The position numbers and the translations under genes were made by a program. The notes beneath the pieces are model-generated. The model made no database searches and had not been told where the DNA came from. It saw nothing but the letters and a program-made list of their open reading frames with translations. A stretch of 64,000 nt of DNA, taken from Asparagopsis taxiformis (Eukaryota; Rhodophyta; Florideophyceae; Bonnemaisoniales; Bonnemaisoniaceae). Positions 30,604-41,230 of this stretch are shown here, one piece after another. Position 1 is the first letter of the stretch; each line of letters opens with the position of its first letter. Location of the stretch: contig JALQPE010000115.1 in assembly GCA_030407315.1 (NCBI GenBank), positions 1 to 64,000 of the forward strand, read 5' to 3'.

Positions 30604-30917
30604 TAATGGAAGCGTAGAAGTAAAGTTTCACATCAATTGAAGTAAAGCTATTACTACGAGAGAGACTTGGGAGAAATAAAACCTTTAGATATGAAACTAT
30701 CTAGGATATGAGTGGAAAAGGTGCACCCTAGCATGCTACGTACTACCTGGTGTACTGGAAACAATAGATATCGTTCCAATTTTCCAACTCACTCTGCGAC
30801 TAGAAAGCGTCATGTCTACAACGGTTAAGAGTTTTACCCTGTCATTGAGCACGCCTCTAGTGGCTCCGGGGCCTGTGCAGTCCCATCCAATGCCGTAGCT
30901 CCACCTGGCAGAGTAGT

Positions 30918-31050
30918 GCGGAAAATAATACCGGGTATTATTTCGAGGGATATTTTGCCAAGTGGCGGGCAATCATTGGTACCGACTACAGGCGATCCCT
31001 GGAAGAAACCTAAGAACAATACCCGGTATTATTTTCAGGGATATTTTGCC
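30918..31050. repeat. Palindrome pair C', inverted copy of C
   Basis: Cores AATAATACCGGGTATTATT near 30931 and AATACCCGGTATTATTTT near 31021, spaced about 91 bp as in pair C. The second core has lost its left ATA, so this copy is slightly decayed. It lies downstream of the right 507-aa gene. Confidence 0.85.
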
Positions 31051-31194
31051 AAGTGGAGGTCAATCGTTGTTACAGAATGTAGACAGTCCCTGGACGAAGA
31101 AACAGGCAAGAAAGATATGGAGCATGTATCGATCGATACCATCGACGTAGTCGAGGTTGACTAATTCTGAACAGTCGTGTAGAATCATTTAGAA

Positions 31195-31862
31195 AAGATA
31201 GAACAACGTACGTTGAGTAAAACGTTTTACTCAGAGGCGACATCGTGTACGGTAGGATGGGGTACGTCTACAGGAGAACTACTCTGTCCAACAATAACAT
31301 CATGCCCAATTCTGTCTAGCTCGCTGCAGATGGTGTGTCCGCTGAAGATGCAGGCTGGGAGGTTCAAGTATGCGGTTCCCAAAAAATGTTCCTGGGAACT
31401 CGCTCGAAAGTTCTATATGAAAGAGGGCCCTGAACAGGTTTCCATGTCAATGTGAACGAGTCCGAATAGTTGAAATTGTTTTTGTCCGGCAGCTCAAAGT
31501 TCTCCATCATTGTTCTACTTTGAAGTACGCGAGCGTCCAGGAGTAAGAATATCTATAATTGACATAGTCTTACTCTTCAGATTCTCGAATCAGAACGATG
31601 TTGTTACTCATTTCTCCAGATTACCTGTATACAGAGGACCCCACGAGAACAGCCTTTGCAGATGAAACTGACTCTTAGTGAGCACCGTCTGGTAGAGTCC
31701 CCAAAATTATTATGACAGAGGACCCAGAATCTTGTCGTGTTTTCTTCAACTTGGAAATAGTATATTTAGTGAATGTAGACATGGGAGGGGCTTCAGTAAT
31801 GCATAGGTCGTAGTATTTTCCAAAGCGGATTGATAGCTCTTTCCTCTCCCGATTGAAAGTAT
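31195..31862 (-). pseudogene. Decayed 3' part of the 462-aa gene
   Basis: On the minus strand this matches 13665-14320: the end of the gene (CATCCTACCGTACACGATG then the stop) and, at the other end, the sequence coding for GRDKELSIHFGTYYDL. Several stops and frame changes occur, including near 31450 and 31675. The 5' half of the gene is absent. Confidence 0.85.
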
Positions 31863-31879
31863 ATTAAGAGGATTTTGAG

Positions 31880-32370
31880 GTCATTAGGGGCATGCAATGG
31901 CCCATTACATATCGATCCATTCAGGATCGAAAGATATGTTGAGATTCGCGAAATCGACTACAGGCTCGTCGACGTCATTAACGGGAGTATTCTAGCCTAC
32001 AGCTATTCCGAAATCAACCCTAATACGGGTTGGATCATTGAGGGAGAGATAGAGATAATATTATGTCATATTCATATTCATATGAATAGTTAACACCCTC
32101 CCAGAACTGTAATCATACTCATAGTAGATGATGGGCTTCCGGAGGACTATACAGTTCCTATGATTTAGTTGGAGTTCGGCATGTTTCCAACTACAAATGC
32201 ATCTTTCCTTCTCGATACTGTCAAAGTTTCAATCCCAAATGAAATAGTATCCAAGCAGGAAAACATGACTCTCTTCGAACCTTCATCTTACATGAAGATG
32301 AACAGGATACTACAACCAATGACCGTCATGCACCCAAGCTGGATAGTTTCGACTTTTCTCGAATACTAGA
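31880..32370 (+). pseudogene. Decayed 5' end of a ParB-methyltransferase-SET gene
   Basis: The first 60 codons read HIDPFRIERYVEIREIDYR, almost identical to residues 26-44 of the protein at 8685-12194. After an AT-rich expansion near 32055-32090 the match continues with ASFLLDTVKVSIPNE, like AAFLLDSVKASNAND. It contains stops and a small insertion, and the methyltransferase and SET parts are missing: the sequence runs directly into palindrome array D. It confirms that the inverted duplication once included this gene. Confidence 0.85.
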
Positions 32371-32394
32371 CTGCACTTAAGTTAACCTCGAACT

Positions 32395-33115
32395 CGGCCA
32401 TTGGCCAGAGACGGCCAGCCGACCGGGAGCCAATGACACTGCTGCACCTGGCTTTTGGTATGGCAAAATAATACCCGGTATTATTTTGGGTCTGCAAAGT
32501 CCAGGTGCAGTACTGTCATTGGCCAGAGGCGGCCAGCCGACCGGGAGCCAATGACACTGCTGCACCTGGGTCTTGGTATGGCAAAATAATACCCGGTATT
32601 ATTTTGGGTATGCAAAGTCCAGGTGCAGTACTGTCATTGGCCAGAGGCGGCCAGCCGACCGGGAGCCAATGACACTGCTGCACCTGGCTTTTGGTATGGC
32701 AAAATAATACCCGGTATTATTTTGGGTATGCAAAGTCCAGGTGCAGTACTGTCATTGGCCAGAGGCGGCCAGCCGACCGGGAGCCAATGACACTGCTGCA
32801 CCTGGCTTTTGGTATGGCAAAATAATACCCGGTATTATTTTGGGTCTGCAAAGTCCAGGTGCAGTACTGTCATTGGCCAGAGGCGGCCAGCCGACCGGGA
32901 GCCAATGACACTGCTGCACCTGGCTTTTGGTATGGCAAAATAATACCCGGTATTATTTTGGGTCTGCAAAGTCCAGGTGCAGTACTGTCATTGGCCAGAG
33001 GCGGCCAGCCGACCGGGAGCCAATGACACTGCTGCACCTGGCTTTTGGTATGGCAAATAATACCCGGTATTATTTTGGGTGTACCAGGTCCAGGTGCAGC
33101 ACTGCCATTGGCCGA
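32395..33115. repeat. Palindrome array D, six units of 118 bp
   Basis: Cores AATAATACCCGGTATTATT at about 32476, 32594, 32712, 32830, 32948 and 33065. Mirror boxes TCCAGGTGCAGTACTG / CCAGGTGCAGCAGTG and TCATTGGC surround each core. The spacer (GAGGCGGCCAGCCGACCGGG) differs completely from arrays A and B. Units are near-identical, so amplification was recent. Confidence 0.93.
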
Positions 33116-33782
33116 ACGAGGAACGCCAACACTTAGCGATTGAGGGTGCATAGATCGTTAAGATGGAAAGGATGAGGTTTGATGTTTGTCAAGTGGCTTT
33201 AGGGTGGGTCTACCAATCTTTGTATTGCGACTGTGTGCCAGGACGTTGCAGTACATATCGCTTCGTGCGAGCCTTTCTTTTCACAGGAGATGAATGGCGG
33301 CCTTGGTGAGGAGATATATGACGTCACAATTGAGGCACGGCAAGGCGTTGCATTGGTTGAGGCGGTTTCTAAACGGAAGGGTGTGAGTGGTTTTGGAACA
33401 TTGCTAATGGAATTTTGTTTGCTGAAGGCAATTGTGCGAATAGGTGTTGTACTATGATACTTGTTTATTGGACTGTATACAGATAAACGTGTAGATTGTA
33501 CGTCGAAGCTAATCCAGTTTCCTCATACGCATTTTCTCGTCCTGAAGGACGAGAAAAGGCGTGATCAAAGCGTCTATGTCTTCCTCTTCTTGTGATCTGG
33601 GTGAAGGAACCATCTGAATACAGCCAGCCTTCATTTTGCCCGCAAACACTGTCATCCCGTCACCTATTTTCCCTGCTTACCGCAGCTACTTGGCTTGCCA
33701 CTTTCCTCTCGAGGCAACCCTTTCGACACATCACCGTTGCCTGTGCAGACATTCATCCTCTTCGCTTTCACATATTGTTATC
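33116..33782. other. Intergenic with one perfect hairpin
   Basis: No supported gene. TTTTCTCGTCCT at about 33532-33543 and AGGACGAGAAAA at 33546-33557 form a 12-bp hairpin with a 2-nt loop. Confidence 0.5.
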
Positions 33783-35560
33783 ATGCTCACCTGGAGCTGG
33801 CTTGGCAAATGTCGCTCCTTCGTAGCTTCTTTGCCGTGGGAGTCGTGTGCAACTGTTCCGCTACCCCTCCCGCCCCATCAACGAAAGCTTGATACTCCCA
33901 ATCCTTACTCGCGATTATCTCGCAGATTTCTTGCCTTTATCAAGCGCGAATTCAGCACTGCCGTCACTCACGCCGCCGCTGTCATCACTGTCGTTCTAGT
34001 TCTTGTGTTCTTGCTTGGTGCCCAATCTTCTCTTCACCCTACAATCCTCCCTGATTTGTCATTCACAACCCACCAAACTGTGCAATCCAACAACTCACTT
34101 CATCATGATCCCAATCTTTCTCCGCTCAACCTCCAGTTGCATGATATGCATGAAGTTCCATTTCGATACTTGAACGAAATTGGTATGGACCAAAAAGAAC
34201 GTCTCAAACACCTGCTCTCAACTCGAGCTTCCAACTCTTCCCTCGCGTATCCGACAAGACGTGCTGTTTTCGCTCATATTTCGCAATGTCACTTGTATTC
34301 TTGTATTCGAGCTGTCGCGAGTGCTGTCGTTTACGCTCAAACAACAGCTCGAGTGGCCGTCATTTTCGCACAGCCTATCGCTGAACACCATTTATCGGAA
34401 TTTCTCATCGCCGACCACAATACTGGGGGCGATTTAGTGAACCATGTTATCATCATACCGGTCTCCGAAAAGTTTGAACGTTTCTCTTCGGATAATCATT
34501 CGACCATCACCGATTGGGCTGAATTTTCTGTTGTAGACGCTGCCTTACCATCTGATGTGGTTTCTTCATCGCAAAATACCGAAAGTACATTCACAGCGGC
34601 AAACTCAATGCATTTTCCCACTGCAAGCACCAAAGAAGACAGCACCAATATTCGCGTCATTCAAAACACAGACAAAGTAGCTTCGCTGGACAACTTGGCT
34701 GCCATTGATGTGCATGTTTCAATGTCGTTGACCGGAGTGATTTGGTCCAGGTATGTTCCTCGTATGATGCAGGAGCAAATCTAGTCCCATTTTGTTGAGA
34801 GGGCACCACCTTCAAAAAGGCATATCATTGCAAAGGCTTCTGTGATAGGGCGCCACCCAGAAACGCAGAAGGTGGAAGTTACAGATAGCGTCCTCTATTC
34901 TGATTTCCACACCCCCAAAATGTTACTTCGCGGTATGTCGCCAATCGCAAGAAAGCTGTTGCTACTCAAGTTGATCAGAAAGCGGAAGACCGGAATACGT
35001 AATCCCAAAATTGTTTTCATTCACGCTCAGTACGGACTCGGCAACCGATTGCGTGCTCTGGGATCTGCGATGGCGTTTGCCAGGCGAACAGATCGAGTTT
35101 TGGTTCTGATCTGGGTGCTAGATCAGCATTTGAACTGCAAGTTTACAGAGTTGTTTGTAAGTAATGATGAATTTGTGGTGAGTGACAGCTTCGAGCCTGG
35201 TGAGGGATGGCCGTTTGAAAGCAATCTACGTAATGATGCACAAATGGCACAAGTGAAATGGTACAACTATATGAGAGTGAATGGAAAGAAGGTACATACG
35301 TCGGATGATGTTGTTGAGGATAACATAGCACATCACATCTACTTATCCACGTGTTACGTCGTACAGTCACCTGTGACGCCATTCATACTGCGAACGCAGA
35401 GTACATTAAGAGTATGACGATGGCTCGATCCTGAGTCTCATCGCGTTTTGCGCATTTTAACCGACAATCTGACGCGGGAGGGCGTTTCAATAGGTACAAA
35501 GTACAGAAATATAATCCTTTGATATCTACACGGTTCACAAGGGAGCATCCCAAAAATGAG
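33783..35560 (+). pseudogene. Broken Golgi-type glycosyltransferase, fucosyltransferase-like
   Basis: From the ATG at 33783 the frame codes for a short basic N-terminus, then one membrane helix (AAVITVVLVLVFLLGA, nt about 33970-34020), the layout of a type II Golgi enzyme. An in-frame TAG at 34782-34784 interrupts it; the same frame then continues to 35417. The catalytic region starts IVFIHAQYGLGNRLRALGSA (nt about 35010), followed by a WVLDQHLNCKF stretch. This resembles nucleotide-sugar-binding motifs of fucosyltransferase-like families (GxGNRLR); the assignment is tentative. Near 35385 the better frame shifts (HTANAEYIKSM), and a further piece RWLDPESHRVLRIL lies in a third frame near 35418. 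At least three lesions make this a pseudogene. Confidence 0.7.
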
Positions 35561-35642
35561 TCGCTGTACATCACTCCCCTTCCTCAGATGTGTCCAGACC
35601 TTCCATCTTCGGATCCCGAAGAGGCGCCACATAATATTATGT

Positions 35643-35751
35643 AAGATCATATGATCTTCAAAACTCAACAGCGTACGCGACGTCGCGTACGATACGTCGC
35701 ACAGGCCAAAATTGTGGTTAACGGCGATAGCCGTTAACGCAGTCGACTGCG
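35643..35751. repeat. Cluster of perfect palindromes
   Basis: Four perfect dyads within 109 bp: AAGATCATATGATCTT (35643-35658), CGTACGCGACGTCGCGTACG (35672-35691), GTTAACGGC-gata-GCCGTTAAC (35717-35738) and CGCAGTCGACTGCG (35738-35751). None belongs to the AATAATACC or ACTGCC families. Confidence 0.85.
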
Positions 35752-35759
35752 GAGCGCAG

Positions 35760-36600
35760 CTCGTTGGCGGTCTGGACAGCGCGTTCGAGTAGGCCTCCGC
35801 CGCACGCGTCACAGTCATGACGGCTGCATCCGCGAGCGGTAGACACGGGGTAACGGGGAAGGTCGGTTGCAGAGAGCGTTAGGCGGCAGCCTGAATCCGC
35901 TCAGCCAGCGCGGTACTGATACATGATCGCGAATTGGAAGCGTCCTGACTGGCGTGCGGCATGCCGACGACGCGCGCAGGCATGAGCGGAGGGGCCAGTA
36001 GCGAGTAGCGCTTCTGGATTTGGCGCTGCAGCTTTGGCGAGCAATTCGGACGGCGTCGGGCTGAAGGTGGTGTAAGGCGAGACGGGAGACATAGCTGCAC
36101 GCGGGCGGGCTCGCCTGGGCGGGAGAAGTGGAGGGTTGTTTGCAGACGTCGGCTGGGTGTCTCGCGACGACGCTTGGGCGGCGGGGAGGGCGTGCGCGGT
36201 GGCGGCGCTGCAGTGCGTTTGGATCGGGAATGGGGTGTTATTGTTACCTTGACGCAACGACGGAGCGGACAATTGTTGTCCATGGAGGAGCTTCAGTGGG
36301 AGGACTCTTTGGGCGGGGGAGTTAGTAGGTTTAGGTCGTTGGTGAGAGCGGGGAATGGCGGGAGGCTGGAGAGCGTGGTTGGACTGGGCGGGAATGGAGA
36401 TAGGGCTGTGAGGAGGGCTAGAGGTGGGGCGGGGCTAGAGAAGGAGAGAGTTAGTGAGGCAGCTAGAGGGAGATCTGTTTCGGTTATTGCTGGATCGAGC
36501 GGCTCGCTGCAGAAGAGGTTAGTTTCGAAAAGGGAATTGAGTTGAGTGTGGAGCGATTGCGGCTCGATGGAACCTGTTAGAAGGTCTTCATCCTACTCTG
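35760..36600. other. GC-rich segment, no supported gene
   Basis: Overlapping short frames exist on both strands (for example Pro/Arg-rich on minus and Gly-rich on plus), which is what high G+C produces by chance. The plus frame at 36174-36545 is the longest clean one, but it shows no domain. Confidence 0.4.
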
Positions 36601-36609
36601 AGCGACTCC

Positions 36610-37035
36610 TACCAATGGCAGTGCAACATCTGGACTTGGCAAACCAAAATAATACCGGGTATAGTTTCTGGGTTCCAATGTCCAGGTGCAATGCGCTCAT
36701 TCGTCGGCAGAGCTGGCTGCTGTGCGGCCAATGAGTTGACTGCACCTGGTTGGGTGAAGTGAGAATAATACCGGGTATAGTTTCTGGTTTTCAACGACCA
36801 AGTGCATTGCGCTTATTGGCCACACCACAACCATCTCATCCGACCGATGAGTGCAATGCACCTGGTTTGGCAAAGTGCGAAAAATACCGGGTATAATTTC
36901 TGGGTTCCGATGGACAGGTGCACTGCGCTCATTGGTCTGCTAGGCTGGCTGCTGTTCCACTAATGAGTGCACTACACCTGATTTGGTGAAATAAAAATAA
37001 TAGCGAGTGTTATTTCTGGATTCCATCAACCAGCT
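36610..37035. repeat. Palindrome array E, four decayed units of about 116 bp
   Basis: Cores near 36656, 36773, 36888 and 37002 read AATACCGGGTATAGTTTCTG or more degenerate. Mirror boxes TCCAGGTGCAATGCGCTCATT and TGCACCTGG are still recognisable. There is no ParB-family gene next to it now. Confidence 0.85.
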
Positions 37036-37211
37036 GCATACAGCAGGTCATTTGCCGATAGCTAATCCTTTTGTTGTCAAAAAGTGCTTAGCGCATGCAT
37101 GCATGTTCTCGTATTGCGCTTGCGCATAGTACCATCTCAACAGTCCCAGGCAGCACAATACTATGCGGGTAATGAGTCCAAAACCAGTTGAAACGAATAG
37201 AGCCAAAGCTG

Positions 37212-37255
37212 TGATCCCATCTCTGTCAGCCATATGGCTGACAGAGATGGGGTCA
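37212..37255. repeat. Near-perfect 44-bp palindrome
   Basis: The 18-nt arm CCCATCTCTGTCAGCCAT at 37216-37233 is followed without a loop by its exact complement at 37234-37251; the match extends to about 44 bp with one mismatch pair. It is unrelated to the array cores. Confidence 0.9.
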
Positions 37256-39555
37256 TATGATTAGAGGTCTCAAATGAAACGACATTCATTCTGCTGATTT
37301 GCTACAAAGATATAACAATGTGATTCGTTTTATTTTCATCTCTCTTTCGCACCGTGGTGATTTTGAAACAGAACAGCCTTGCAGTAGTGTCACTGTTTGG
37401 TCAGGCCACTAAGTTTAAGGGGAGAGCACTTTCTCGCGCTACAAAAGCGTTGAGATTCATTCTCCAGGGAGTGTGAACGGTGCTATTCATCCAAGATAGA
37501 CAATGATTTTCCTCTAAATTCACAACTCTTCTCAATTGGACTCAGTACGCAGTCATCTCAAAACCGTCCCTTCTCGCATTCACAATCCGTCATTTTTGTT
37601 CGTCGAAGTTATTGCTAGTCTCCAAGGGCCTACTAGACAGACCGCCAAAGCCCACCTCGCAGCTCCCACCAATAGTGTACGGATTTTTGCCTATCAACTA
37701 CAACTAACTATCACTGTTTTATATCTGTTTAACCTTCAATGACTACAACTGGACACAATCCGATGCACTTTCTCAAAGTTCAGCTTCCCCACACGTACTC
37801 AAGACTGCCGAACATATTTTGTAGCTTCCAGCGTTTTTCCGCCACAAGTTTCGCCGACACAACGATAGTTGAAATTGAGTTACTGTCCAGATTGTTCAAT
37901 AACTCCCTATAATTCAACCGTATTCTGCACGCAGACAGACTCTTTTTGATTCAGTATTGAAAAAACAGTGCGATCAAATTGCTCAAATCATGGTAGAACT
38001 GTTCAGATATAAACTGATCACGTTGAAACAATTATGCTCCATATGAACATTACTCCACTCATACGTGAAAAGGAACTTTCACAAGAAGAAGATATGGTGA
38101 AATTCTGGAAGTAATCAGCGTAGAACAAAAATATGTATGCGATATATGGCCTGCCGCCTAATGGTAGGCGGTAAACTGTACAGTTTGCACTTCAAGCATC
38201 CATACCTCTAATCTCTTCTCTTTGGATTCGAGAGAATCTTGCAAAAATTGTTGATTAATATTATCTCCTACGCAACGAGTAGGACGAAATACGTATTTAT
38301 CTAGATAGGAAAATTTAATAATTCTCGTTACTTATATTTTCTTACTGTTGCATCGTATCGAAAACATGATGGTTTCCTACTTACCCAAGGAACAGGTGAC
38401 TAGTTATCCTATGATCCCATGCTGGGTTCAGCAGCAAGGTTTCATGACTTCATAGATTCTTGCTTACCCCCCATGCATATGAAATTACTATGCTCATATC
38501 GTTTCCATAAACGTCACTAACGAAAAACTTATGATCGTGCTTCAGTATATCGCACTTTACGTCGCATTAGTTGTCTCATTACGGTGGGAAATGGTCTATT
38601 CATGAGCAGAAAGCTGTAACTCTCCATGGAATGGTCTGATACTACATTCTAAAGCATTTATTAGCTGAATCTTCTTCGGTATACGCCTGGGAATCATCAC
38701 CAAGAATTTTAGGTTAGTTTTAAAGGGCCTGATTTCAATTACTGTTAATTTCCCGCGTCCAGAAAATTTGACAGATCATCCGCTGCCAAATCATCTGCCA
38801 CATCATCGTCTGCCGAATCATCTGCCTTCTGGTTACGACGAGGCCATTATGGGTGGATGACCTGCCTATTTAAGGCTGTTTATGCGTGATGTATAGGACG
38901 ATTTAATCATCCGAGTATCATGAACAAGACAGGTAAGTCAGGTACGTTGTCGTAGATGTATCTTTGCCCTCTCTTATTTATTTCCACATGTTTTCCATGA
39001 AAGATAGTGCTCTAACCATGAATATCGTTCTGCAAAGATCCTATTCCAGTCTATTGATTCGAAATGCTTCTGGTATAGGAATCGGTTAACCACACTGCAA
39101 TCTTGTTCTCATCCTTTACAATAATTTTCTTTATCTGATTGCTAACCTGTTGCAAATCATCTATGGTGGTGTTTATTTCTTTTCTGTCTGAACATGAACT
39201 GTCATTTTCAAGCAGCAAGGAACTCGAGTTGCATGCAATTAGTCCTAGTTGTAGAGATGGTAAGATTATGGATACGATAGTTCAATTTGATGAGTAGTCT
39301 AGTCTAATGATAGAACTGAAACAGTCTTTCAGGCATCGTTATCCTTGCTACATAAAACAGTTGACGTCCTTTCAGATCACACTTGGTTATCCCTATACAT
39401 TTCTATGAAGACCACCGAGAGAGATACCCCATTCTGCCCGACATTTCGTAGCTGTATGCCTGAACATGCGGCTGGAATTGCATTTACACCTGGTTTTATC
39501 GTCCTGAACATCAATTGGAGCCACTAGAAAGTATTACCCTAGGCATCAGATTTTA
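37256..39555. other. No supported gene
   Basis: About 2.3 kb of AT-rich DNA with no frame longer than about 70 codons. Small dyads occur (CCGCCT-aatgg-TAGGCGG near 38154), but I see no gene or long repeat. Confidence 0.45.
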
Positions 39556-39559
39556 CTAC

Positions 39560-40300
39560 TTTCCTGTTCTGTCCGAGTCAGTACCGCTGGGCACTACAAT
39601 ATACCGGTTCAGTATAGACTCCCCGGCAGTAAATTGTACTGTCTCAAGCACTAGTTCCAGGTAGTGAAATGTACTGCCACAGGTATTACTTCCAGGTATT
39701 ACTCTGCACTGGCACAGGCAGTAACTGGTACTGTCCCATGCCCCTGCCGAGGACAACACTACCAGACAGTAATTTACACTGATTTGGAAAGCCCATTTCT
39801 CTGCCTCTGGCATGACGTGCAGGCAGTACTATACAGTACATCGGGGCTCTGTCTAAATATAGCAAAATGTGCTGCCGTCATTCGCGCCTGCAGCCAGCAC
39901 AGCACGCTGCCGGAAACACTAGCTTCTACTGCCACACGGTGCATCCCACGCCACCAAATAGTACTGCCGTGGGCCATATTCCTGGACAGCATATTTTACT
40001 CCCTCTCCGTGCTGCCCAAGTCAGCACAACATACTACTTTATTTTACAGGCCAATCTAGCACAAATCACTGCCAGATAGACAATCTAAATCCAGCATCTA
40101 TCACTGCCTCCCACCACTGCCTCACTTCATACATCCAGGCAGTACTTTCTACTGCCGTCGGCAGCACTTGGCCACTGCCTCCGGGCAGTGCACTGTACTG
40201 CCGGTAAGTAGGGCATTAATTTATACTTTTACAGTACTAAATTTCACTGCCTCAGGCAGTAAATTTTACTGCCGTACAGTACTGCCCCAGGCCCGATTTC
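39560..40300. repeat. ACTGCC palindrome cluster, third copy, diverged
   Basis: The longest of the three clusters, about 740 bp. It has many ACTGCC and GGCAGT hexamers and the dyads TACTGCCGTACAGTACTGCC and CACTGCCTCAGGCAGTAAA near its right end. It borders microexon-like array 2, just as the right cluster borders array 1, but on the other side. The 60-131 codon frames within it are repeat translations. Confidence 0.8.
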
Positions 40301-40309
40301 AGACACAGT

Positions 40310-41230
40310 AGTGAAGGAAAGTGCGGAAGTTTTGAGAGTATGCTGAGAGGGACATGTGGGTTTTGAGTCCGACTGTTGTTGTTGATTTCGATTTTGTGCA
40401 GGTGATGCAGGAATGGTGATGACAGAAGGTAAGTTTCATTGAGCGCCAGGATGTGTTTTGCGAAGATATGGACTGCTGACTATGATTATTCATTGCAAGG
40501 TTTTTGGATCATGGTTTGTATTGTGTGTAGGATGGATGAGAGGTACATTTGCGAGTTCTCAGGGTATGTAGCGAGGGAAACGTTGGTTTTCAATCTGACT
40601 GTTGCGATTGATTCCGATGTTGCGTAGGTGATGGAGGAATAGTGATGACGGAAGGTAAGTCACATTGGGCGCCCAGACCGGTTGTGCGAAGATGCGGAAT
40701 GCTGACTACTTTTCTTGGCTACACGATTACGTGATATATGGTTTTTATTGTGTGCAGGATGGAACGGGTAAGGTAAGTGTGCGAGTTTTGAAAGTAAGCA
40801 GCGAGGGAAGCTTGGTTTTGAGTCTGACTATTTCCGTTGATGCGATATTTTTCATTGGAAGCCTATTGAGTCATGGTGTGTATTGTGTGGAGCGAAGGTA
40901 AGTGTGCGAGTTTTGAAAGTAAGCAGCGAGGGAAGGTTGGTTTCGGGTCTGACTGTTGTGGTTGATTCCGATATTGTGTAGGTGATGCAGGAATGGTGAT
41001 GACGGAAGGTAAGTTTCATTGAGCACCAAGACTTGTTTTGCGAAGATATGGACTGCTGACTTTGATTATTCATTGCAAGGTTTTTGGATCATGGTTGTAT
41101 TTTGTGTAGGATGGATGAGAGGTAAGTGAGGAAGTTTCTAGGATATCTGTCGTGGTAAGCGTTGCTTTTGAATCTGACTGTTGGGGTTGATGTTTTGTAT
41201 GTGATGCAGGAGTGGTGAAGCAGGAACGGC
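40310..41230 (+). repeat. Tandem array resembling repeated microexons, copy 2
   Basis: Same unit as 27255-28377. The 27-nt blocks are at 40402-40428, 40628-40654 and 40982-41008, each preceded by CAG or TAG and followed by GTAAGT. Small blocks lie at 40531-40542 (12 nt), 40758-40772 (15 nt) and 41110-41121 (12 nt). CTGAC branch-like sequences precede each AG. All block lengths are multiples of three. Confidence 0.7.

Larger units (their letters stand above)
28377..31862. repeat. Right arm of a large inverted duplication
   Basis: Reverse complement of 13665-17142. The outer boundary at about 28377 corresponds to 17142, inside the 3' end of the 1231-aa gene: CGAGTTTGAGATTAAAAAAT on the left-derived strand and TGAGTTTGAGATCAAAAAAT here. 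On this side the sequence switches straight into the microexon-like array. Confidence 0.88.

Noticed and set aside
35879..36545. Overlapping Pro/Arg-rich and Gly-rich frames
   Set aside because: GC-rich chance frames, no start context, no domain.
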